Part shown: positions 40,628 to 49,069 of the stretch, piece by piece
Numbering within the stretch: the first letter of the stretch is position 1
Layout of the letters: every line of letters begins with the position of its first letter
NCBI RefSeq assembly: GCF_001642475.1
Contig: NW_019174006.1
Span: 98,632-162,631 of the forward strand
Source: Fonsecaea monophora
Taxonomy: Eukaryota > Ascomycota > Eurotiomycetes > Chaetothyriales > Herpotrichiellaceae
Length of the DNA: 64,000 nt
Direction: 5' to 3'
Translations under genes and position numbers: made by a program
Notes under the pieces: generated by a model
The model's input: the letters and a program-made list of their open reading frames with translations, nothing else
What the model was told of the DNA's origin: nothing
Databases searched by the model: none

Positions 40628-41998
40628 CTACATAATTCTGGCAGGCCGCCGAGTGGGCACCTCCAGCCGTGACCAGCGGGAAGAAGCCACTCGGCCCTCT
40701 TTAAACACGGCCAGCAGGTGTTTCTCAGGTCTGTCGAGAACGGTGATGTCCTCCAACGGGTTGGCGTTCAAGATCAACAAGTCGGCCACGAACCCCGGCA
40801 CCACCCTCCCAAGGGAATCCGGTCGGCGCATCATCCGAGCCGCGTTGATTGTGGCACTCTGGATGATCTCCAAGGGAGACTGCACTTGTCGCCGCAGCTC
40901 AAACTCCTTGGTTTGTGCAAAGTGCAGGGGTCCTAGGAGGTCGGTCCCGAAGCAGACAGTGACGCCTGCTTCCTTGGCCAGCTCGATGGCTCTGAGCCCG
41001 GATTCGAGGGTGTCCTTGAGCTTGGCTATCGACTCGGGGCTCACGAAGCTGCCAAACTCGGGCAGCGATGCTGCGGCATACGCCACCAGAGTCGGTGTCA
41101 GATAGACCCCTTTCTGGGCCATGAGCTCCGCGGTCGCTTTGTCGAGGAAGTTGCCGTGCTCGATCCCGAGGACACCACAGTTCACCGCTTGCCGTATCAC
41201 CGCCGGTGTGTATGCGTGCGCCGTGGCGAACGTCCCGGCATTGGAGGCCACGGTGGTGATGGCCTTGATTTCATCCTCGGTGAATTCCATGTCGCCCAGA
41301 CCTCCGCGTGGGCTCGAGACTCCTCCTCCAGCCATGATCTTGATGAAGTCGGAGCCCAGCCGGAGTTCTTCTCGGGTGAACTTCAAACACTCGGGCACGC
41401 CGTCCACGATCCGACAGGAGAGCTGTTTGGCGCCGCCACCACCGCAACAGTCGCCGTCGTCGAAAGCAGATCGCCTGTCGCCGCAGCCCCCGGATTGCGA
41501 TAGCTGACGCCCTGCGATGAAAAGCCGGGGACCAGGATGGATGCCTTCTTCAAACGCCACTTTCAGCGGTAACAGCGCGTCGCCACAGTCTCGCACCGTG
41601 GTGAAGCCCCGGTCGAGCATCGCTTGGCCGATCTCCGGCTGGCGAAGCAGAGACGTGTCCGGGGAGAGATTCAAGATATCGTCAAAGCTGCTGAAGCCCT
41701 GCACTGCCGCCAGGTGCACATGGCAGTCCCAGAGACCTGGCAGGATGTATTTGCCCTTGAGGTCGATGCACAGGGTGTCTCCTCCGTCGTCAGTCGTATT
41801 CCTCCCACCCTCGTCCCCAATATATCGGACAAAACCTCCTCCCAACTCGACGGTGGCGTTGTGCCGTACACTCCCGTCGACGGGATCAATGACATGGGCG
41901 TTGTCGAGAATATATGTCTTTTGGCGTGACAGTTTCCACGGCGTCGTCACAGCATCAACATCTATTGGGGGATCGAACTTGAGGGGAGGTACCGCCAT
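40628..41998 (-). CDS. Metal-dependent amidohydrolase, Xaa-Pro dipeptidase / ochratoxinase-type
   Basis: 456 aa, one exon, ATG at 41996-41998. A complete binuclear amidohydrolase (TIM-barrel) ligand set is visible: H93 and H95 in CHVHLAA, the likely carboxylated K220 in DFIKIMAGGG, H261 in TAHAYTP, H281 in GIEHGNF, and D353 in FGTDLLG. The N-terminal beta sandwich (NAHVIDPVDG) is completed by a C-terminal strand (GFVADLLILNANPLED). This architecture fits the imidazolonepropionase-related group that includes prolidase-like enzymes and ochratoxinase, which hydrolyse amide bonds to Pro or Phe. The natural substrate cannot be read from sequence. There is no signal peptide, so it is probably cytosolic. 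A Zn2Cys6 regulator lies upstream on the same strand. A Cys/Gly-rich insertion (DDGDCCGGGG) interrupts the barrel. Confidence 0.85.
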   Translation of the reverse strand: MAVPPLKFDPPIDVDAVTTPWKLSRQKTYILDNAHVIDPVDGSVRHNATVELGGGFVRYIGDEGGRNTTDDGGDTLCIDLKGKYILPGLWDCHVHLAAVQGFSSFDDILNLSPDTSLLRQPEIGQAMLDRGFTTVRDCGDALLPLKVAFEEGIHPGPRLFIAGRQLSQSGGCGDRRSAFDDGDCCGGGGAKQLSCRIVDGVPECLKFTREELRLGSDFIKIMAGGGVSSPRGGLGDMEFTEDEIKAITTVASNAGTFATAHAYTPAVIRQAVNCGVLGIEHGNFLDKATAELMAQKGVYLTPTLVAYAAASLPEFGSFVSPESIAKLKDTLESGLRAIELAKEAGVTVCFGTDLLGPLHFAQTKEFELRRQVQSPLEIIQSATINAARMMRRPDSLGRVVPGFVADLLILNANPLEDITVLDRPEKHLLAVFKEGRVASSRWSRLEVPTRRPARIM

Positions 41999-42925
41999 GC
42001 TCAGAGTTTAGTACTTTATTCTTTTCTCTGGCTCTCAGGCTTGAGTTTCTTGTAGCGAATCAATCCAGATCCAGATTCACAGAAATTGTTATACAAAAAA
42101 CACCTCGAGCACCATTAAATCATATACACACGGGTCATTTATCTCTCGTATATCACCCACCCCAAACATCCGGGTGATAGATAGCCAGGCAGGCAGACAC
42201 TCACTCGCCCGCCCACCGACATCCCAGTCGCCACTTGTAGAATCCCGTTTTACTTTACTCGTTCATCAATTTCTGTTGCAATGTGCAAATGCTGACCTGT
42301 CCTCTTCTCTTCTCTTCTCTGGCCTGCCCTGACCTGACCTGACCAAGTCTGGCCTAGCCTATCAGGGGGATCTGCATTTTTTTTCGCTGTGGCCTTCTCG
42401 ACTTGGACACTGGATGGCATGGATAAAATGGATAAAAGTGGGGGCCTCGTATGTACATAATGTACATAATGTACATCCTTGATACCACCCTGGACATGAC
42501 CTGGTTTCCCCGATGGGGGTGGTCAATCAGATCAGAGATTTTCCTACCTCGTCTCGTCTCGGTAAAGCTCTATAACTATGTACCGAGTACTGTATAGGCG
42601 ATTACGAGGTATTATCCCGTGCCGCATCCTCAGTGAATTCGTACTCGTACTTGGGTTATATACACACCCTTGGTTCATGGTGATGGTCAATAGGTCAGCT
42701 GGGGGATCAGTAATTTTCGCCGGGATAGATCAGACCAGATCAGATCTGACTTGACTTGACCAGACAGGGAGGGAAGGATACAAACCAGGTTTACACTGGC
42801 CTAGCACACCGGGTACATATCCTACAGTCGCTTCATGACTTGACCAAAAGGCACGAGATACAAGGATAGTACGAGATACTTATGTTTGGCCTTGGGACCG
42901 ACATGCGCTCGCTGGTAAGAGGTCC
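41999..42925. promoter_or_regulatory. Upstream region of the amidohydrolase, GTAC-rich
   Basis: 0.9 kb with no supported gene. It contains CTTCT and CCTGA short repeats at 42300-42345 and three close TGTACATAATG-like units at about 42450-42475, followed by further GTAC motifs. Probably promoter and terminator sequence. Confidence 0.45.
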
Positions 42926-44683
42926 TCAAAGCAGCAGAATCTCCACGTCCAAGTTCCTCAACACCTCGCGCCAGTCCACGAGGACGATGCCAGCATCACA
43001 TCCTCGTCGTGCGGCGACTTCTTCTCGTTCACTCCAGATCCGCTTCACGACCTGGTGGATCAACGCACGGTTGGCGACCCCGAAGCTCGTCGAGAGGCTC
43101 AGGACGCTGTCGGCCAGTGTCTGCGCCTCCGTCGTGTAGGCTTCGGCGGCGGCGATGAAGATGGGCCAGATGGAGACGGCGGTGCGGTCCATTTCGAGCA
43201 GCGACGCCGCTGCAGACAGGGTCTGGGACACCTGGTCCGTGACCGCCGATGGAGGATGACGCAGGACCACGCAGAGCAGGTAGATGGTCACGGCTGAATT
43301 GAACAGGTTCAGGTTCGACACGATGAACTTGCGCTGTTCTGCGCCCTCCTCCACCGCCCGCTGTCTGCTCATGTAGAGCTCGACCTCTGCGTCGAGGGGT
43401 GAGTCGAGCGCGACGAGGATTCTACTTGCCTGGACCAGTTCATCCTCGGACAGATCTGGCTTACGGCCGCCCCTGGAGGCGCCTCTCGCCGTCAGCTGTC
43501 CCTCGAGGAGACGGGCCTCATACAACGCCTTCATCAGCCGCGGCGTACTGCCGAGCGTATATGCGAATCGAGGGTCGGCCGTGACGTCTTCCAGGACCTC
43601 GTGAAGCGTTCTATCCGTACTGGGGGTGTCGCCACCGACGATTTGAGACATGAGCGTGTGCAGAACAAAGCTCTGTGTGATTACCCACGCCTCGTCCGAA
43701 GTAACCCATGGCTTTTGCCTCAAAAACTGCGCCACGTATTGAATTGAACCTTGGAGATGGTGCTTCAAGCCTTTGGACTGGCCGTGAAAGACATGCTCGG
43801 CAAGCGTGACGGTCAGAATTGCCGCAAGAGTACTACTGAAGTCCTCTGTTGGACGACCGAGGCTGCAGCGAAGGTGCCGCAACGCAATGCCAAAGTGCTG
43901 CGTAGCCAACCTGCGATAGCTGGCAGGGTTGAGCCCATTGAGGTTGGACAGGTGAAATGCCGACTGTGCGAGGATCCCGTGGAAGAGGGATCGGGTGCTG
44001 TTCGAAGTCGCGTCGTGCACTGCGAGGCACGGGTATGTTGACTTCCAGGGATTATAGTCGTCGTTGATGGGCGTCATCATCACGGACACATTGGAGATGT
44101 AGTGATGGAAGAGCTTGTTGTCTTCGCGTGATCCATCAGGGATCAGAGAAGTGGACAAGGCTGCCGGCATGGAAACCGTGGATGATCCAAGATCTGCATG
44201 CTCGCGGTTGCCTCTTGCTTGTGGTGAAGGGGCTGTAATCACTGATGGTCCAGTAAGCGGGCTTTTCAAGCATTCTACACCCTCTTCCCGAGGTCGAGGC
44301 GCTGTCTCCCTGAACGGGACCACCGGGGCAGCCGAAGTATCAAGGCTTTCGTAGCTCGAAAACGTAACGAATGGGCTGCGATGACGGTGTAAGACACATC
44401 GACACCCCTTCTTCTCTGCGTGTGTAATCAGATGCTCGACCTCTTTCAGTGTCCAGATCGGATATCCATCCCAGGTCAATTCACAGGGATAGGCACGTCG
44501 CTGCTGTGGCTCGTATTCCCCAGACTCGGCGTCGACCCACACGAGTCGGATGTCGTAGCCCTCACAGGTCAGACGTGAGCGAAGGCACTGCGTACACTGA
44601 GGGACGAGATTGTCGCAACGGACACCTCGGCGGCGGCAGGTCCAACAAGCCGTAAAAGTCCGCGGGGAGGTGACTTTGGGCAT
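42926..44683 (-). CDS. Zn2Cys6 transcription factor, 585 aa
   Basis: Starts at ATG 44681-44683. The binuclear zinc cluster is intact: C13-x2-C16-x6-C23-x6-C30-x2-C33-x6-C40 (ACWTCRRRGVRCD...CTQCLRSRLTC). After a variable linker the middle has the helical regions expected of the fungal-specific regulatory (MHR) part, for example LFHHYISNVSVMMTPINDDYNPW and SLFHGILAQSAFHLSNLNG. The MHR style, with a cluster at the very N-terminus followed by GYDIRLVW, recalls ARG81/ArcA-like regulators, but this is similarity of style only. One exon; no frameshift seen. It lies upstream of the amidohydrolase on the same strand with 0.9 kb between, a neighbourhood often seen for pathway-specific regulators; a direct regulatory link is untested. 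Confidence 0.88.
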   Translation of the reverse strand: MPKVTSPRTFTACWTCRRRGVRCDNLVPQCTQCLRSRLTCEGYDIRLVWVDAESGEYEPQQRRAYPCELTWDGYPIWTLKEVEHLITHAEKKGCRCVLHRHRSPFVTFSSYESLDTSAAPVVPFRETAPRPREEGVECLKSPLTGPSVITAPSPQARGNREHADLGSSTVSMPAALSTSLIPDGSREDNKLFHHYISNVSVMMTPINDDYNPWKSTYPCLAVHDATSNSTRSLFHGILAQSAFHLSNLNGLNPASYRRLATQHFGIALRHLRCSLGRPTEDFSSTLAAILTVTLAEHVFHGQSKGLKHHLQGSIQYVAQFLRQKPWVTSDEAWVITQSFVLHTLMSQIVGGDTPSTDRTLHEVLEDVTADPRFAYTLGSTPRLMKALYEARLLEGQLTARGASRGGRKPDLSEDELVQASRILVALDSPLDAEVELYMSRQRAVEEGAEQRKFIVSNLNLFNSAVTIYLLCVVLRHPPSAVTDQVSQTLSAAASLLEMDRTAVSIWPIFIAAAEAYTTEAQTLADSVLSLSTSFGVANRALIHQVVKRIWSEREEVAARRGCDAGIVLVDWREVLRNLDVEILLL

Positions 44684-45291
44684 CTCTTAAGTGGCCATTG
44701 GGTAGGGATAGATGGGGAGGTGGACTCCCACTTTCATCGGCGTGAGGATTGGAGGAAAAAGGAAGGCCAGGACGAGAAGAATGTGTCTCGCAGGTCAGAA
44801 TCTTGTACGAAGTGTTGAAAGGGTCATTTTAGGACGTCGATGATCAATGATTTGCCTGGTCTTGAAGAGGAAGTCCATAACGAAGTCTTCTTCCCCACTT
44901 CATCGTCATGCATGATGGGCCTGTCAGCCCCGAGGATTTCTATTTGGTCACTTTGATACTGCCTGGCCGGACTAACCAGGCCTGGCCATCTGAGGTGCCC
45001 AAACGACGCACCCAGAGAATGTACCTCATCACACACTACACAATGTATTCGGCTTCTTCTCCACGGTTACAACAGTTCTGTAGAATTGTTCTTCATTCTT
45101 CTTGGAGACATGCTCAGCATGTGCACTATCTTCTCCTTCCGGCTTATCGCTTTATTCTCAATATCCTGGCCGACTGACGCAGCTATTGTCCTTGTTCCTG
45201 GTGACACCTCCTTACTCAACAACTTTGCATCTCTTCTGTCCCGCAACACTATTCGTAGTCTGCGCCAATACTGAGTTACCATAGAATCCAC
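44684..45291. other. Intergenic between two minus-strand genes
   Basis: Upstream of the 585-aa regulator and 3' side of the CCCH gene. No supported gene. Confidence 0.5.
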
Positions 45292-46785
45292 TCACAGTCG
45301 GATGAAGTCGGCCTGCTGACTGAATAGTCGATCTTCATCTATGGGACCCATCGCGTTGTCATGATCATGAGGAGTCACGGGAGTGACGGTACACGGTCCT
45401 CCAAGGGTCTTGTCCGTTTGGGATTCCACGAGAGTCGAAGGTTTCCGGCTGCTGGAACTGCGCAATGACTGTTCGCCATTCCCACCTTCTGCTTGGGCAA
45501 CATGAGGATGCGGGCATCTGACGTTGCGACAGATGCCAGATCTAGCTTGATCACGACACTGACGGAGATGACGACAAGGGCAACTTCCACCTCGCTCGCA
45601 GTAGCCAGAAGAGGCAAAGTCCGAACAAGGTGCTGCCCAAGGCTCTATCGGTGCATGGGAATAGGGACAAGGGGATCGATTGCATCTTCCAGCAAGGAAG
45701 TATTTGCACGTCGGAGAGGTGTTATGGGTGGGAACATGACTGAGATTACAGTTGATGCCTCGAGAACATCGTTGATTGCAAAGGACAGAGGGGCATAATG
45801 CAACCTTCATGGGGTCGTGGAAATGGAAACAGTTCGTGCCACGTGCGCAGTACCCTAGATGGACAGGATTAGTATCTCAAGTTTCAAAACCCGGCTTACT
45901 GAATGGACTCTTGTACCACGGAGACTGTATTGTTGGCATTGCCTCTTTTGAACGGCCGGGCTATTTCTTGTTGTCAGCCATGAGCGCCTCCCAAGGCGGA
46001 GACAAAGGAGGGAGAGTTTGCGCATGAGCTATACAAACCGAGATGTATCGTTGAACTCCTGCCGCTCAGTGTGCAGTGGTGAGTGCTGGTTGGACGTTGT
46101 TATGTAACAATGTTCAGGAGTCTGCGCTTTGACGCTAACTGCCGGAGATTGATCGGACGCTTGGAGGGACTGAAGAGGTGGTTGGTAGGCATCATTTCGC
46201 TGGCCACAATCGGTACTGCAACTGGTCATCAAGTCCTCCGAAGGGATTGTACTGACTTCAACGTCCTCAACGGACAGATCTGCAAGACTTGAGAGAGCTC
46301 AATTAAATGGGGGATCCTTGACATACATTCACTCTCTTCAGAGACCTGCGTCTGCGAATCTATCTCGGGAGTTGTGAGCTTCACATCAGGGCCGAGTATC
46401 GAGGACAACGAGTCAACCTCAACAGTCATGGTTTCGGAATCGACATCCACGATCTTCTGTGTCGACTGTTTGGTCGCTAACCAGTTCTGGATCCGGATCT
46501 GGTGCCATTGCAGAGCCTGCTTCAAAGCGCCAGAGGCTTTCTGTCTGACAGCAGCTATGAATGTCGGCTTTGGATATGGGGAGTATCGTATTGATTGATT
46601 CAGAGGCGCCTTAATCTTTGCAGGATCACTGTTGCTCTGAGGAAGGGAAAGGTACATTTGAGGAGCAACATCGCGGTTTCCTAGCGGATCTGTACAATCT
46701 TGTCAGCGTCTCGACGGGCAGTGTACGCTGTTCTTGATGTACTTTTGGAATGCTTTGTTGAGGGCTCCATGGCAGTTTCACTCAT
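45292..46785 (-). CDS. CCCH zinc-finger protein (ZC3H3-like), five exons
   Basis: Reconstructed exons: 46743-46785, 46327-46689, 46035-46279, 45900-45960 and 45292-45854, giving 424 aa with frame continuity at every junction. The first junction is the least certain, because two other acceptors keep the same frame. The N-terminal ~240 residues are low complexity. The C-terminal third carries successive CCCH-type fingers: YCARGTNCFHFHD, CNQRCSRGINCNLSH, CKYFLAGRCNRSPCPYSH, CSDFASSGYCERGGSCPCRH and CRDQARSGICRNVRCPHPH. Clustered fingers of this kind occur in ZC3H3/CPSF4-type RNA-binding proteins that act in mRNA 3'-end processing or export; the first finger lacks an obvious first cysteine, so it may be degenerate. 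Role inferred from finger type only. The neighbouring uL2m gene is divergent. Confidence 0.72.
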
Positions 46786-47170
46786 GGTCTCCACACGAAT
46801 GAAGAGCCAGTGAGAGATTTGTACTCTAATTTGTGATGAATCACGACGTCTAGAAGAGGAATAAAAGCCACGGGATCAAAGAAAACCTCCCTGTGAGGGT
46901 GCAGTGAATGGGAAAGGATCTTAGCACAAGCATCAAGCCTCTCGAAATGGGCAAGGCTTACAAGGCTACGCTTGTCTCCTTGAGTCGAAGAGTCCTTGGC
47001 AGGCATGTTTGCCGATTGGTCGGCCTTCCTCCACCTACGCTTGTGAAATAATTTGGATCAGAGCTCCGAGACAGATCTGTGTCCAATTGGCTTGATACAT
47101 TAATGTCAGAAGACAATGAACTGATCTAGGGAGAACGCACATCGGATTGCGTTGTATATCACTCTCCAAA
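46786..47170. promoter_or_regulatory. Bidirectional promoter region, CCCH protein / uL2m
   Basis: 385 nt between divergent starts. A minus-strand frame at 46782-47006 starts with ATG but has no link to the exons below; it may be leader sequence. Confidence 0.4.
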
Positions 47171-48439
47171 ATGCTCCAACCGCGAATACCTTTCCGCGCG
47201 CTGTGCAGGAAATGTCAACTGCCGTCACCTGCCTTTCGCAGGACCTACGCTCAGGTACAAGGCATCGACCCTGTGCAGTCGAGCGGGTCGGTCACAGAGA
47301 ACACCGTCACAGATCTCCCTCTTGCTCAAGCCGATGATCGAACCTCACTGTCCAAATTCGAAGTTCGGCTGCGACGTTATACTCCTCGAACACCAGGTAT
47401 TCGACATCTGGTCCGCCCATTGAACGAACACCTATGGAAAGGTCGACCACACTTCCCTCTCACATTTCCCAAAAAGGGCCATGGCAAAGGTGGCCGAAAT
47501 CATACTGGACATGTCGTGGTGCGGCATCGTGGAGGTGGACATAAGAGAAGGATACGAATTGTTGATTTTGCAAGACACACTGGAGGAAAGCATCTGGTAG
47601 AGCGAATCGAGCATGACCCCGGTCGCACTGCTCATATCGCTCTCGTGAAAAATCTTCAGACTGAAGAAAGGAGTTATATCCTAGCGGCCGAAGGTTTACG
47701 AGCTGGGGACACGGTGGAGAGCTACCGATCAGGTCTACCACAGTCACTGATCGATGAAATGGGCGGACATATCGATCAGGGTGTCCTGGCGTCCAAAACA
47801 GCACATCGGGGCAATTGTCTGCAATTGGGCATGATCCCTGTTGGCACCCCCATATTCAACATTACTCCGACGAAAGGCGACATTGGCAAGATCTGCCGAA
47901 GTGCTGGGACACATGGGATCATCATCGGGAAAGGGGAAGACACGGTGCAGAAAGAGATGATGAAGTTGATTGGTGACAACGGCGACATGGATCTGTCTAC
48001 TCTAAGCACGGAGCAATTGAGAAAATTCGAGAAGGCGGCCAACTATGTTACCGTGCGCCTGTCCAGTGGCGAGGTCCGACTCATCGACAAAGACGCTGTG
48101 GCAACCATTGGCGTTGCAAGCAATGTCAACTTCAAATACACCTCTCTGGGCAAGGCGGGGCGGTCGCGCTGGCTCAATATTCGACCGACTGTGAGAGGTG
48201 TGGCCATGAACGCAGCAGACCATCCGCACGGTGGTGGTCGAGGTAAATCCAAGGGTAACCGCATCCCGGTGAGCCCTTGGGGAATTCCAGTAAGTGCCCT
48301 TCTGCTGCTGTTGTTAACTATTCTAACCCGTCATCAGGCGAAATCCGGCTTCAAGACACGCGACAGACACAAAATCAATCCTCTCGTTGTTACCCAGCGT
48401 CCCAGGAACCAGGGACGACGCAGAAGAGGTTATGCATAG
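47171..48439 (+). CDS. RML2: Mitochondrial large-subunit ribosomal protein uL2m
   Basis: Two exons, 47171-48289 and 48338-48439, 406 aa. The intron (48290-48337) is 48 nt, starts GTAAGT and ends CATCAG with a TTCTAAC branch site, and is open in frame. The N-terminus (MLQPRIPFRALCRKC) is basic and suits a mitochondrial presequence. The ribosomal L2 core is clear: RNHTGHVVVRHRGGGHKRRI, RIEHDPGRTAHIALV, the KGDIGKICRSAGTHG block, and the peptidyl-transferase-centre loop GVAMNAADHPHGGGRGKSKG, followed by the conserved SPWGIP and a basic end. The C-terminal exon (RDRHKINPLVVTQRPRNQG) continues the family. In yeast the orthologue is Rml2. ATG 47171 is preferred to an upstream non-ATG frame start. 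Confidence 0.95.
   Translation: MLQPRIPFRALCRKCQLPSPAFRRTYAQVQGIDPVQSSGSVTENTVTDLPLAQADDRTSLSKFEVRLRRYTPRTPGIRHLVRPLNEHLWKGRPHFPLTFPKKGHGKGGRNHTGHVVVRHRGGGHKRRIRIVDFARHTGGKHLVERIEHDPGRTAHIALVKNLQTEERSYILAAEGLRAGDTVESYRSGLPQSLIDEMGGHIDQGVLASKTAHRGNCLQLGMIPVGTPIFNITPTKGDIGKICRSAGTHGIIIGKGEDTVQKEMMKLIGDNGDMDLSTLSTEQLRKFEKAANYVTVRLSSGEVRLIDKDAVATIGVASNVNFKYTSLGKAGRSRWLNIRPTVRGVAMNAADHPHGGGRGKSKGNRIPVSPWGIPVSALLLLLLTILTRHQAKSGFKTRDRHKINPLVVTQRPRNQGRRRRGYA
48290..48337 (+). other. Stop-free 48-nt intron in the uL2m gene
   Basis: Starts GTAAGT and ends ATCAG. Length is a multiple of three and no stop occurs in the reading frame, so retention would insert 16 residues (VSALLLLLLTILTRHQ) into the conserved C-terminal part. 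The conserved WGIP then AKSGFKTR order argues that it is normally removed. Confidence 0.8.
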
Positions 48440-49069
48440 ATCAGGACATGTATCAATATTGCTGGCATTGACACACTGTAAAAACTCCTGTCTCGGACAC
48501 TGGCTAGTCGTGTCTGGTGGTTTAGGAATTATGGTAGTGAGGGCGCAGACTCCGGCTTTGCAGAATCATTTCCGTTCATCTCTCTCACACTCAAAATGTA
48601 GGAGGATTCTTTAATGGTTACTGTACCTCTTACTCTGTACCAAGTGCCTTGGGGAGCCTGGAAGCCCACTGCCCAGACGTCCAAGTTCCGCTCCTGCCAA
48701 GGCCTACTCGCCCCGGCTGGCCTCCGGGGATCCACTACAAGCCCTACGGAGAACCTAGGCATCTAGGCACCTAGACTCGCTAGCTAGCTTTACCTACGAG
48801 AACTCCCCATGCCCCCCATTGCCCTCTCCCCCGATTCTTAGTCATCTCCAATTTGTCCCGACACCACCAAGTTCCTTTCCATGGAGAAGCGCTACTAGTT
48901 CTTGGTGAATGGCGATCCCCTTCTCGTCGAACCTCCACGCGACGGCGAGGTTCACTTCGGCTCGAGTGTTGTTCTCCTCGTTAACAATTTAGTTCATGGC
49001 CTCACTACAAACCGCCTTCCATATATACATGATCTATATATCTTTCTGCGCAGAAATGGACAGTTAGTT
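48440..49069. promoter_or_regulatory. Leader and promoter region with two uORFs
   Basis: 0.6 kb before the second Zn2Cys6 gene. CTAG/CCTAG-rich near 48755-48795. Two short ATG-initiated frames precede the start: 48909-48992 (27 codons) and 48996-49067 (23 codons, ending 2 nt before the start ATG). A TTTCTGCGCAG acceptor-like motif near 49042-49052 could instead indicate a leader intron. Confidence 0.5.

Noticed and set aside
46782..47006. ATG frame as the first exon of the CCCH gene
   Set aside because: Its likely donor sites leave the wrong phase for the next exon, whereas the ATG at 46785 with donor 46742 fits.
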